From: an uncultured Clostridium sp. | GTDB lineage: Bacteria; Bacillota; Clostridia; Lachnospirales; Lachnospiraceae | Assembly: GCA_946553025.1 (NCBI GenBank) | Contig: CAMNRM010000039.1 | Span: forward strand, 1 to 48,363 | Reading direction: 5' to 3' | Length of the DNA: 48,363 nt | In this document: positions 16,442 through 25,300 of the stretch, piece by piece | How positions within the stretch are numbered: the stretch's first letter is position 1 | Layout: each line of letters opens with the position of its first letter | The notes under the pieces: generated by a model | Databases searched by the model: none | Seen by the model: the letters and a program-made list of their open reading frames with translations, nothing else | What the model was told of the DNA's origin: nothing | Program-made: the position numbers and the translations under genes

Positions 16442-18580
16442 ATGGCTGTAAAGATTGCGCTGGCGGGAAATCCCAACAGCGGAAAAACAACGCTTTTTAA
16501 TGCATTAACCGGTTCCAACCAGTTTGTGGGGAACTGGCCGGGAGTAACGGTAGAAAAGAAGGAAGGAAAATTAAAGGGTCATAAGGATGTAGTCATTATG
16601 GATCTTCCGGGAATTTACTCGCTTTCTCCCTATACCTTAGAAGAAGTGGTTGCCAGGAATTATCTGCTTTTCGAGCGCCCGGATGCTATTTTAAATATTG
16701 TGGACGGGACGAATCTGGAACGAAACTTATACTTAACCACGCAGATGGCGGAACTGGGAATTCCGGTGATTATTGCGGTAAATATGATGGATCTTGTACA
16801 GAAAAACGGCGATAAGATCAATATCCAGGCTCTTGCACGGGATCTTGGCTGTAAAGTGGTGGAGATTTCTGCCTTAAAGGGAACGGGAATTATGGAGGCG
16901 GCTTCTCTGGCGGTAAGTGCCGCGCAAAAGAAAGAAAAAGCCGTGCCGGTACATCAGTTTGGCAAAGCCGTAGAGAGCGGGCTGGAAGAAATCAGGGCAC
17001 GTCTGGATTCCTCCATACCCGAGGAGCAGAAGCGTTTCTTTGCCATCAAGCTTTTTGAGCGGGACGAAAAGATTATCGAGGGCATGGCATCCGTTCCGTC
17101 CATTGAGGAGATTATTGTCCGCATGGAAGAAAAGTTTGACGATGACAGCGAGAGCATCATTACGAATGAACGCTATACGTATATCGCAAAAATATTAAAG
17201 GACAGTTATGTAAAAGCAGGAAAAAACCAGCGCACGATTTCGGATAAAATTGACCGGATTGTCACCAACCGGATTCTTGCCCTCCCGATTTTTGCGGCAG
17301 TGATGTGGCTGGTCTACTATATTTCCGTGACGACGGTGGGAACGATCGTTACGGACTGGACGAATGACGTGCTCTTTGGCGAAATCATTCCTCCCGCGAT
17401 AGAAACTGTTTTAGTCAGCATTAACTGTGCCGAGTGGCTGCAGGGACTGATTCTGGACGGAATTGTAGCCGGTGTGGGTGCCGTGCTTGGTTTTGTTCCG
17501 CAGATGCTGGTGCTGTTTATCTTCCTTGCCTTTTTGGAAGCGTGCGGCTACATGGCAAGAATTGCCTTTATTATGGATCGAATCTTCCGCAAATTCGGTC
17601 TTTCCGGAAAATCCTTCATCCCGATGCTGATTGGCACAGGCTGCGGCGTACCGGGAGTTATGGCTTCCCGTACCATAGAAAATGACCGGGACAGAAAGAT
17701 GACCATTATAACGACTACCTTTATTCCCTGCGGAGCAAAGCTTCCGATTATTGCCTTGATTGCCGGTGCACTGTTTGGCGGTGCTTCCTGGGTGGCACCC
17801 AGTGCTTATTTTATAGGGATTGCCGCCATTATCTGTTCCGGGATTATCTTAAAAAAGACCAGGATGTTTGCCGGAGATCCTGCCCCCTTCGTTATGGAAC
17901 TCCCGGCTTACCATATGCCGACCATTGGCAATGTGCTCCGCAGTATGTGGGAGCGCGGCTGGTCATTTATGAAAAAAGCGGGAACCGTGATCTTATTGTC
18001 CACCATCTTTATATGGTTTACTTCCTCCTTTGGCTTTGTGGACGGTCATTTCGGCATGGTAGAAGATCTGAGCCAGGGACTTTTAGCAGGAATCGGAAGT
18101 GCGGCTGCCTGGCTGTTTGCTCCTCTGGGCTGGGGGGACTGGAAGATGGCCGTGGCAGCCATTACCGGATTGGTTGCCAAGGAAAACGTCGTGGGAACAC
18201 TGGGAATTCTGTTCGGCTTTGCCGAGGTTGCCGAAGACGGAACCGAAATCTGGGGCAATTTAGCCAGCAGCTACAGCGCCGCTGCCGCCTATTCCTTCTT
18301 AACCTTTAACCTTTTATGCGCCCCGTGCTTTGCGGCTATCGGTGCCATTAAGCGCGAGATGAACAACGCAAAATGGACCTGGTTTGCCATCGGCTACCAG
18401 ACGGCGCTTGCTTATGCCGTATCCTTCTGCATCTATCAGTTAGGCATATTTATTCAGGGAGAAGCCTTCGGCCTGGGGACGGTTTTTGCTCTGCTGGTGC
18501 TGCTTGGATTTTTGTACTTGCTTTTCCGCCCGGCTGACGGTAAACTGAACGTAAAAGCAAAAGGACTGGCAAAAGCATAG
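16442..18580 (+). CDS. feoB: Ferrous iron transport protein B
   Basis: Membrane ferrous-iron transporter with a cytosolic G domain. In 712 aa: G1 GNPNSGKTTLFN (about 8-19), switch/G3 DLPGIYSLSPYT (about 56-67) and G4 NMMD (about 119) define the GTPase; the spacer helical domain follows; multiple membrane helices begin near residue 280, with the two Gate regions including IGTGCGVPGVMASRTIEND and the C-terminal gate with NLLCAPCFAAIGAIKREM. Length is typical for Firmicute FeoB. AGGAGG lies 7 nt before the ATG. It forms the feo operon with two feoA genes and the small Cys-rich gene downstream. Confidence 0.97.
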   Translation: MAVKIALAGNPNSGKTTLFNALTGSNQFVGNWPGVTVEKKEGKLKGHKDVVIMDLPGIYSLSPYTLEEVVARNYLLFERPDAILNIVDGTNLERNLYLTTQMAELGIPVIIAVNMMDLVQKNGDKINIQALARDLGCKVVEISALKGTGIMEAASLAVSAAQKKEKAVPVHQFGKAVESGLEEIRARLDSSIPEEQKRFFAIKLFERDEKIIEGMASVPSIEEIIVRMEEKFDDDSESIITNERYTYIAKILKDSYVKAGKNQRTISDKIDRIVTNRILALPIFAAVMWLVYYISVTTVGTIVTDWTNDVLFGEIIPPAIETVLVSINCAEWLQGLILDGIVAGVGAVLGFVPQMLVLFIFLAFLEACGYMARIAFIMDRIFRKFGLSGKSFIPMLIGTGCGVPGVMASRTIENDRDRKMTIITTTFIPCGAKLPIIALIAGALFGGASWVAPSAYFIGIAAIICSGIILKKTRMFAGDPAPFVMELPAYHMPTIGNVLRSMWERGWSFMKKAGTVILLSTIFIWFTSSFGFVDGHFGMVEDLSQGLLAGIGSAAAWLFAPLGWGDWKMAVAAITGLVAKENVVGTLGILFGFAEVAEDGTEIWGNLASSYSAAAAYSFLTFNLLCAPCFAAIGAIKREMNNAKWTWFAIGYQTALAYAVSFCIYQLGIFIQGEAFGLGTVFALLVLLGFLYLLFRPADGKLNVKAKGLAKA

Positions 18581-18674
18581 GCCCAAAAGGATAGAAAAAA
18601 TCCTAAAAGACAAAAAATAACCCAAAACTCCAAACAATACATTGCACAACCTTGCAGAAAGAAGGAAAGCAGAT

Positions 18675-18839
18675 ATGACTTGGTTGATTCAAAATTTAGG
18701 AACGATTATTCCCGCCGTTTTAATTTTCGGCATTGCAGCTCTGGCGGCAAGAAGTGTGTGGAAGAATAAAAAAGCCGGGAAATGCTGCGGTTGCAGCGGC
18801 GGATGCAAATGCGGAAAATCCGACTGCGGTCAGAATTAA
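18675..18839 (+). CDS. FeoB-associated Cys-rich membrane protein
   Basis: A 54-aa protein: one membrane helix (about 9-28, IIPAVLIFGIAALAARSVW type) and a short C-terminal tail with clustered cysteines (CCGCSGGCKCGKSDCG). This matches the small FeoB-associated Cys-rich family encoded after feoB in many Firmicutes, suspected to bind iron or aid transport. ATG 18675 is preceded by GAAAGGAAAG; the longer reading frame from 18642 has no ribosome-binding site. A bidirectional terminator follows. Confidence 0.85.
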   Translation: MTWLIQNLGTIIPAVLIFGIAALAARSVWKNKKAGKCCGCSGGCKCGKSDCGQN

Positions 18840-18878
18840 ATCAATGAAGTAGAATCAGGAAAAAATCAGGCAAAAAGA

Positions 18879-18920
18879 AAAACCGCTAAATCCTAAAAAT
18901 CTTAAGATTTAAGCGGTTTT
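18879..18920. terminator. Bidirectional terminator between the feo operon and tRNA-Leu
   Basis: AAAACCGCTAAATC (18879-18892) pairs with GATTTAAGCGGTTTT (18906-18920) with a single bulge. A-runs on one side and T-runs on the other allow function in both directions. Confidence 0.85.
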
Positions 18921-18935
18921 GCCCCTGCCAAGGAG

Positions 18936-19018
18936 TGCCGGCCGCGGGACTTGAACCCGCACGATGTTGCCATCAATGGATTTTGAGTCCACCTCGTCTG
19001 CCATTCCGACAGGCCGGC
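18936..19018 (-). tRNA. tRNA-Leu (anticodon CAA)
   Basis: On the minus strand GCCGGCC pairs with GGCCGGC, with the T-arm GCGGG-TTCAAGT-CCCGC and a long variable arm (TGATGGCAACATCG), as in class II tRNAs. The anticodon loop CTCAAAA gives CAA. Discriminator A is at 18936. CCA is not encoded. Confidence 0.93.
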
Positions 19019-19048
19019 TTCTGGCACATTCATGCCAACAACACGAAT

Positions 19049-19077
19049 ATCATAGCACAGTTTTTCTTCCTTGACAA
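19049..19077 (-). promoter_or_regulatory. Promoter of tRNA-Leu
   Basis: Minus strand TTGTCA (19072-19077), 17-bp spacer, TATGAT (19049-19054). Confidence 0.7.
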
Positions 19078-19115
19078 GTATTTTTTTGGCTTTTTTGCTT
19101 TTTTTCAATACCCTG

Positions 19116-19293
19116 AATTTGCGGTTCACGGGGGTGCGTAGGCGGGGGCATGTTCCGTGAGGAATCCCCTCAAAAAACACCGGCGCTTAACGAGGTCTTT
19201 TCGAGTTTAGCGTCCGCTGTGTTCTTTTGCGGAGCGAGAGCGCGGTGACGACGGAATATGTCCCCGCCGCAGCAGCCCTGTGAACCGCAAATT
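19116..19293. repeat. 178-bp highly structured inverted-repeat element abutting the recombinase gene
   Basis: Outer arms AATTTGCGGTTCAC (19116-19129) and GTGAACCGCAAATT (19280-19293) are perfect. Pairing continues through GGGG/CCCT and TGC/GCA, then an 18-bp stem between 19141-19158 and 19251-19268 that is fully paired in plus-strand RNA (two G-U pairs). The top holds three hairpins: GAGG/CCTC (19159-19171), AACAC/GTGTT with inner pairing (19176-19223), and a short one near 19230-19243. The right end coincides with the recombinase stop codon TAA (19295-19293). It may be a mobile repeat, a structured RNA or both. Confidence 0.75.
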
Positions 19294-19925
19294 TACGCTT
19301 TCTTTTTTCTCTCCCCCTCCTCCTGCAGCGCACGAACCCTCTTATAAAAGCCCTGCCTGCTCAGCCCGCATTTTGTGGCGGCCTCGGTTACGGTGATTTC
19401 TTTCCGGTTGTACTGCTTTAAAATTTTATCGAAATTGGGAATTTCCCGCAGATCACGTCCGAAATGTGTTCCGTTTGCCTTGGCCAGGGCAATCCCTTCC
19501 TGCTGGCGCTGGCGGATATTTTCTCTTTCGGTCTGGGCCACATAGGAGAGGATCTGCAAAACCAAATCTGCAATAAACGTTCCTGTAAGATCTTTCCCCT
19601 TTGCACGGGTATCTAAGAGCGGCATATCCAAAACGACGATATTTGCCTGGATTTCCTTGGTTAAAAGTTTCCATTGTTCTAAAATTTCTTCATAGTTTCT
19701 TCCGAGCCGGTCGATGGATTTAATCACCAGCAGATCTCCGGGGCCGATTTTTTCGATTAATTCTTTCCATCCCGGACGCAGAAAATCTTTTCCGCTTTTC
19801 TTATCCATGTAGATATTTTCGGATTTAATCGAAAAAGATGACAGAGCACGGAGCTGCCGGGCTTCATTCTGCTCCTGGGTGGACACCCGCACATAGCCGT
19901 AAACCTGATGTTTTCTTTTTCTCAT
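19293..19925 (-). CDS. Serine recombinase, resolvase/invertase family (copy 1)
   Basis: A 210-aa small serine recombinase that breaks and rejoins DNA at paired sites. The catalytic serine lies in YGYVRVSTQEQNEARQ (about 7-22); other landmarks are [41 protein letters not shown] and ERENIRQRQQEGIALAK, followed by a C-terminal helix-turn-helix (ITVTEAATKCGLSRQGFYKRV). Length fits resolvases and invertases. ATG 19925 has AAGGAGGGG upstream; the longer frame to 20024 does not. No invertible segment with flanking sites was found. It is closely related to copy 2 at 35817. Its stop codon touches the structured repeat at 19116-19293. Confidence 0.9.
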   Translation of the reverse strand: MRKRKHQVYGYVRVSTQEQNEARQLRALSSFSIKSENIYMDKKSGKDFLRPGWKELIEKIGPGDLLVIKSIDRLGRNYEEILEQWKLLTKEIQANIVVLDMPLLDTRAKGKDLTGTFIADLVLQILSYVAQTERENIRQRQQEGIALAKANGTHFGRDLREIPNFDKILKQYNRKEITVTEAATKCGLSRQGFYKRVRALQEEGERKKKA

Positions 19926-20231
19926 GAAAAACCCCTCCTTTTGTTTTTTTACAATGTTTCTTCTCGCGTTCTTCAAAGCACCTTTTTTGAATTTTTCCTG
20001 TGCTTCACACCGTAAAAACTGCAAATACAGTCCCTAAAAGTTTCGAGAATTATTGTACTATAAAATCGTTTGCCGGGAGGGGGGATTTGGCGCAAACAGA
20101 AAAAAGTATTTTTGCTTCTGGTCTTGCATAGATTTTGCAAAGATGTTTTGGGGAAAACTTGAAAATCCTATTGATTTATCAAAAGATCTTTAGTATATTA
20201 AAACATAGATTAGCCGAAAGGAGAATCCGCG
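19926..20231. other. Divergent intergenic region between recombinase 1 and plsX
   Basis: No gene is visible. It contains the plsX promoter (20171-20199) and the recombinase leader. Near 20005-20035 there are weak matches to the hairpin family (CTTCACACCGTAA). No rpmF gene, which often precedes plsX, is present here. Confidence 0.6.
20171..20199 (+). promoter_or_regulatory. Promoter of plsX operon
   Basis: TTGATT (20171-20176), 17-bp spacer, TATATT (20194-20199), 32 bp before the plsX start. Confidence 0.7.
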
Positions 20232-21242
20232 ATGATTCGGGTAGCTGTAGATGCCATGGGCGGTGATTATGCACCGGAGGAGATAATTGCCGGAGCCGTG
20301 GATGCTGTAAAGGAAAATAAGGAAATTAAGGTGCTTTTGGTAGGTCAGGAGCAGGTAGTTAAGGAAAAGCTGTCCGGTTTTACCTATGATAAGGACCAAA
20401 TTACGGTGGTTCATGCCAGCGAAGTGATTGCCACCGAGGAACCTCCGGTGAACGCCATCCGCAAGAAAAAAGATTCATCCATCGTCGTGGGCATGAATCT
20501 GGTGAAAAATAAGGAGGCCGACGCCTTTGTGTCGGCGGGAAGTTCCGGAGCCATACTGGTTGGCGGACAGGTGATTGTCGGGAGGATCAAAGGGGTGGAG
20601 CGCCCGCCGCTTGCGCCGCTGATTCCGACGGAAACGGGAGTATCCCTGCTGATTGACTGCGGGGCCAATGTAGATGCAAGACCTTCCCACCTGGTGCAGT
20701 TTGCAAGGATGGGTTCGATTTATATGGAACATGTGATGAACATAAATCGTCCAAGGGTAGCCATTGTAAATATCGGTGCCGAGGAAGAGAAGGGCAATGC
20801 CCTGGTTAAGGAAACCTTCCCTCTGCTGAAAGCATGTAAGGATATCCATTTTATCGGGAGCATTGAGGCACGCGAGATCCCTCACGGGGCCGCGGATGTT
20901 ATTGTCTGTGAAGCTTTTGTGGGAAATGTTATCTTAAAGCTTTACGAGGGCGTGGGTGCTACCTTAATCAGCAAGGTAAAAACCGGGATGATGGCAGACC
21001 TTCGCAGCAAGATTGGCGCGTTGCTTGTAAAACCTGCGCTGAAAGACACTTTAAAATCCTTTGATGCCAGCCGTTACGGCGGTGCGCCGCTTCTGGGATT
21101 AAACGGGCTGGTGGTAAAAACCCACGGGAATTCAAAGGCGAATGAAGTGAAAAATTCCATTATTCAATGCCTGACCTTTCAAAAGCAGGGCATTAACGAA
21201 AAAATCAAGGAGAGCCTGGCCAAAGCCAGCCAAAAAGAGTAG
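20232..21242 (+). CDS. plsX: Phosphate acyltransferase PlsX
   Basis: Converts acyl-ACP to acyl-phosphate, the first step of phosphatidic acid synthesis with PlsY. The 336-aa length is typical. Landmarks are [15 protein letters not shown] at the start, [12 protein letters not shown] (about 101-112), the [16 protein letters not shown] segment (about 137) and [13 protein letters not shown] near 290. AAAGGAG precedes ATG 20232. It leads a run plsX-acpP-rnc-smc-ftsY with short gaps, an arrangement common in Firmicutes, and its product uses the acyl carrier protein encoded next. Confidence 0.95.
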   Translation: MIRVAVDAMGGDYAPEEIIAGAVDAVKENKEIKVLLVGQEQVVKEKLSGFTYDKDQITVVHASEVIATEEPPVNAIRKKKDSSIVVGMNLVKNKEADAFVSAGSSGAILVGGQVIVGRIKGVERPPLAPLIPTETGVSLLIDCGANVDARPSHLVQFARMGSIYMEHVMNINRPRVAIVNIGAEEEKGNALVKETFPLLKACKDIHFIGSIEAREIPHGAADVIVCEAFVGNVILKLYEGVGATLISKVKTGMMADLRSKIGALLVKPALKDTLKSFDASRYGGAPLLGLNGLVVKTHGNSKANEVKNSIIQCLTFQKQGINEKIKESLAKASQKE

Positions 21243-21256
21243 GAGGATGGATGTCT

Positions 21257-21487
21257 ATGGAATTTGAAAAGTTACAGGGGATTATTGCTGAAGTATTAAA
21301 TCTGGAACCGGATGAGATCTCGCCAAATGCAACCTTTGTCGATGATTTAGGTGCAGATTCTCTGGATATTTTCCAGATTATTATGGGAATCGAGGAAGAG
21401 TTTGACATTGAGATTCCCAATGAAGCTGCAGAGAAGATCGTTACCGTAGGCGATGCTGCCGAAGCGATTAAAAATGCGATGAATTAA
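21257..21487 (+). CDS. acpP: Acyl carrier protein
   Basis: A 76-aa acidic acyl carrier protein that carries growing fatty acids on a phosphopantetheine arm. The attachment site is S35 in [12 protein letters not shown]. The rest ([22 protein letters not shown]) is typical of fatty-acid ACP helices II-IV. Two starts are possible: ATG 21257 gives the usual MEFEKLQ beginning and lies 10 nt after AGGAGG, while ATG 21251 lies only 4 nt after it. It follows plsX by a few bases. Confidence 0.95.
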   Translation: MEFEKLQGIIAEVLNLEPDEISPNATFVDDLGADSLDIFQIIMGIEEEFDIEIPNEAAEKIVTVGDAAEAIKNAMN

Positions 21488-21495
21488 CAGGGGGA

Positions 21496-21554
21496 TGGGG
21501 CAGTCGATAAGCTACGGCGTGCCCCGTTCCTTTTTCGTAGCCTGCGCCGGGGCA
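21496..21554 (+). promoter_or_regulatory. Alternative-structure region between acpP and rnc (terminator or pseudoknot)
   Basis: Segment order is a-b-a'-b'-a2: GGGGCA (21497-21502), GCTACG (21511-21516), TGCCCCG (21520-21526), CGTAGC (21536-21541), CGGGGCA (21548-21554). a pairs with a' and is followed by TTCCTTTTT, giving a terminator; b with b' crosses it (H-type pseudoknot); a' with a2 (7 bp perfect) is a third, competing option. Confidence 0.6.
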
Positions 21555-21589
21555 AAGTATTTTGTCTGTCGGAAAACAGGCAAAAAGGA

Positions 21590-21615
21590 GTTACTGTGAA
21601 CATGTGAACGGTAAC
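21590..21615. repeat. Intergenic hairpin element upstream of rnc
   Basis: GTTACTGT (21590-21597) pairs with ACGGTAAC (21608-21615) with one G-U pair and a 10-nt loop. It ends 17 nt before the rnc start and 5 nt before its AGGAGG. This is the clearest GTTACTGT...GTAAC version. Confidence 0.75.
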
Positions 21616-21632
21616 AAAAAAGGAGGATGGCT

Positions 21633-22349
21633 GTGAATCGGAAAATCAGCGAGCTTGAAGAAGTGATTGGCTACCATTTTAACCAGAAGCAGCTTTTAAA
21701 ACATGCCATGACGCACAGTTCCTACGCCAATGAAAAGCGCTGGGAAAAAACAAGGAACAATGAGCGTCTGGAGTTTTTAGGGGATGCGGTTTTAGAACTG
21801 GTGACCAGCGACTTTCTTTACCAGAAGCATTTAAAGATGCCGGAAGGAGAACTGACCAAGAAGCGTGCCGGGCTTGTGTGTGAGCCTTCGCTTGCCTACT
21901 GTGCAGAGGAAATCTGCCTGGGGGAATATCTTCTGCTGGGAAAAGGGGAGGAGGCTACCGGGGGAAGGTTTCGTCCTTCCGTGACCTCGGATGCGATGGA
22001 GGCGCTTATCGGGGCGATTTATCTGGATGGTGGTTTTGCTAATGCAAAAGAGTTTATACACCGGTTTATTTTAAATGATATTGAACATAAGCAGCTCTTT
22101 TATGATAGCAAGACTATCTTGCAGGAGATTGTGCAGAGCCGGTATGAGGAAGCCTTAACCTATGAACTTTTAAAGGAAGAGGGGCCGGATCACAATAAAT
22201 GTTTTGAGGTCCGTGCACTGGTCGGAACTGCAGAAATCGGAAGGGGTACGGGAAGAACGAAAAAGGGGGCGGAACAGGCGGCTGCCTATCATGGGATATT
22301 AAAACTAAGGAATGCCGCAGAACAGGACAAAACGGATGAGGAAGAATAG
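21633..22349 (+). CDS. rnc: Ribonuclease III
   Basis: Double-strand-specific endoribonuclease that processes rRNA and other structured RNAs. The 238-aa chain has the RNase III signature NERLEFLGDAVLEL (43-56) with catalytic acidic residues, a second catalytic segment SDAMEALIGAIYLDGG (about 114-129), and a C-terminal double-stranded RNA-binding domain (about 158-230) ending in KKGAEQAAAYHGILKL. GTG 21633 is chosen because it is 6 nt after AGGAGG, while ATG 21627 directly touches that site. It may be controlled by the structured leader and hairpin upstream. Its stop is 6 nt before smc. Confidence 0.95.
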   Translation: MNRKISELEEVIGYHFNQKQLLKHAMTHSSYANEKRWEKTRNNERLEFLGDAVLELVTSDFLYQKHLKMPEGELTKKRAGLVCEPSLAYCAEEICLGEYLLLGKGEEATGGRFRPSVTSDAMEALIGAIYLDGGFANAKEFIHRFILNDIEHKQLFYDSKTILQEIVQSRYEEALTYELLKEEGPDHNKCFEVRALVGTAEIGRGTGRTKKGAEQAAAYHGILKLRNAAEQDKTDEEE

Positions 22350-22355
22350 AGGTTT

Positions 22356-25300
22356 ATGTATTTAAAAAGTATAGAAATTCAGGGTTTTAAATCCTTTGCC
22401 AATAAGATTCTTTTTGAATTCCACAACGGGATCACCGGCATCGTAGGCCCGAACGGAAGCGGAAAGAGCAATGTTGCCGACGCCGTCCGCTGGGTTTTGG
22501 GCGAGCAGCGGGTAAAGCAGCTTCGCGGCGGCAGTATGCAGGATGTTATCTTTTCCGGCACGGAGTTAAGAAAGCCCCAGGGCTTTGCCTATGTGGCGAT
22601 TACGCTGGACAACGCCGATCATCAGCTTGCGATTGATTACGACCAGGTGACGGTTTCCAGACGCCTCTACCGCTCGGGGGAGAGCGAGTACCGGATTAAC
22701 GGAAGCACCTGCCGGCTGAAGGATGTGAATGAACTTTTTTACGATACCGGTATCGGAAAAGAAGGTTATTCCATCATCGGTCAGGGCCAGATTGACAAGA
22801 TCTTAAGCGGAAAGCCGGAAGAGCGCAGGGAACTATTTGACGAAGCTGCGGGAATCGTTAAGTTTAAGCGGCGCAAGAACCTGGCACAGAAAAAACTTGA
22901 GGATGAAAAGCAGAACCTTCTGCGGGTGACGGATATCTTATCCGAACTGGAAAAACAGGTCGGTCCCTTAGAGCGCCAGGCCCAGGCCGCCAGGGAATAT
23001 CTGCGGCTGAAAGAGGAATTAAAGATCTGCGACGCCAACGCTTTTTTGCTGGAAAGCGGTAAATTAAAAGAACAGCTTCAGGAACTGGAGGAAAAAGAGT
23101 CCATTGTTTCTGCGGATCTTAATGAGGCCAGAGAACGGGCAGAAACGATAAAGAAAGAATACGACCTTTTAGAGCAGGAGCTTCTTGCCCTGGAAGAGGC
23201 ACTGGCTGCGGGAAGAAATCTTTTAAACCAGGAAACGGTGGATAAGGGAAGCTTAGAGGGGCAGATTAATGTTCTGCACGAGCAGATCAACACCGAGAAG
23301 ATGAACGGCGAGCACTTAAAAAACCGTGTCGAAGCCATTGAAAAAGAACTGGACGAGCGGCAGGAAGAACTGGAAGCCTACGGAAAAGAAAAGGATGAAA
23401 TTTCTCAGAAAGCCGGGGAGGTTTTTGAAAAACAAAAGGAAGCCGAGATTGCCCTGATGGACGCCGATACGGCTCTTGGGGAGATGGAAGCCTGGCTGGA
23501 TCGTGCAAAGAATGCATTGATGGAAGCCTTAAACGCAAAGGCCGGGGTCAGCGCCAGACAGCAGCGCTATGAGGCCATGCTTGAACAGGTGAATGTGCGG
23601 CGAAGCGAGGTCAGCCAGAAGCTGTTAAAGATTAAAAGTGATGAGTCCGTTCAGGAAGAACAGAAAAAAGAAGAAGAAAACCGGGCAGAAAAACTAAAAG
23701 AAGAGCTTGACCGGATAAACAGCAGGAAAAATACACTGGAAAAAGAGCACCAGGCTCTGGAACAGGAGGTAAAAAGGCTTTCGCGGGCATTAGAGGAAAA
23801 GCATCAGGAATACCAGGCTGCTTACACCCGCTTGGATTCCCTGCAAAACCTTGCCGAGCGCTATGAAGGCTACGGGAACAGCATCCGCAGGGTGATGGAG
23901 GTAAAAAGCCGTCTTCCCGGCATCCACGGGGTGGTTGCCGATCTGATCACCACCGAAAAGCGCTATGAAACCGCGGTGGAAACGGCACTTGGCGGCAGTA
24001 TCCAAAACATTGTCACCGATTCCGAACAGACAGCAAAAGAACTGATTGCCTATCTGAAAAAGAATAAATACGGGCGTGCAACCTTCCTTCCCCTGACCAG
24101 CATCAGCAGCCGGGGAGGGTTTACCCAGGAGGATGCGTTAAAGGAGCCGGGAGTTATCGGTCTTGCCAGCCAGCTAATCCACACGAAAGACGAATACCGG
24201 GGTCTGGTGCAGTATCTTTTAGGGCGTGTGGTCGTCGCCGAGAACATCGACCATGCCATTGCCCTGGCGAGAAAATACCGCTACAGCCTGCGCATTGTTA
24301 CCTTAGAAGGAGAACTTTTAAGCGCCGGCGGTTCCATGACCGGAGGTGCATTTAAAAATACCAGCAACCTTCTGGGAAGAAAGCGGGAACTTGAAGAACT
24401 GAAAGCCTTCTGCGATAAAACCCAGAGGGCAGAAGAAAAGCTGCAGCAGGAGATGAGCGGGGCGAGAGAAAAATTTTCACAGACCGAAAAGGAGCTTGAA
24501 GCCCTGAAAGAAAGCAGCCAGGATCTGTTTTTAAAGCAGAACATGGTGGAGATGAGTATCCGGCAGATGGAAGGAAAGATTGCCGAGATTGCCGAATCCT
24601 CTGCGGATTTCGTGCGGGAGCACAGCCAGTTAGACGAACAGGTAAAGGAGATTAAGCGCAGCCAGGCCGCACTGGAGGAAGAGTGTGCAGAGCGGGAAGC
24701 CGAGGGAGCAGCCCTGCAAAGCCAGATCGAAGAGCAGCAGAAGCTTTTAGAAGAGCGCCGAAAGGACAGGGAACAGCAGGGCAGGGATTTATCCGCGATT
24801 CAGCTGGAAACGGCAGGTTATCAGCAGAACCTCTCCTTTATCCAGGAAAATATCCGCCGTGTTCATGAAGAGATGCGAAAGCGCCGGGAAGAACGGGAGG
24901 AATTAAGCAAGGGACAGGGCGGCTCGGTGCAGGCGATAGAAAAAAAGCAGGAAGAGATCCTGTGCCTGCGCCAGGAGATCGGCCGAATTGAGGAAAAAAT
25001 CAGCGGGCAGCAGGAAGAACTTGCAAAGGAAACCGCAAAAAAAGAAGAAACCGGGCAGAAGCAGAAGGCATTATTTGCCAGGCAGGAAGAAGTCGGCGAG
25101 AGGATCAGCGCCTTAGACAAAGAGGTTTTCCGGCTGCAAAATCAAAAAGAAAAGCTGGACGAACGGCTGGAAAATCAGGTAAACTATATGTGGAACGAGT
25201 ATGAACTCACTTACAGCACAGCCGAGCGCTTCCTCAATCCGGAGATGACTTCCGCAGCCGAGATTAAAAAGCAGATTGAGCGTCTGAAAGCCGAGATCCG

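Noticed and set aside
19293-19925. Invertible promoter or shufflon controlled by recombinase 1
   Set aside because: The only long inverted repeat nearby forms a continuous hairpin without a gene or promoter to switch between its arms.
19926-20231. rpmF gene before plsX
   Set aside because: No frame encoding a 50-60 aa zinc-ribbon ribosomal protein is present.
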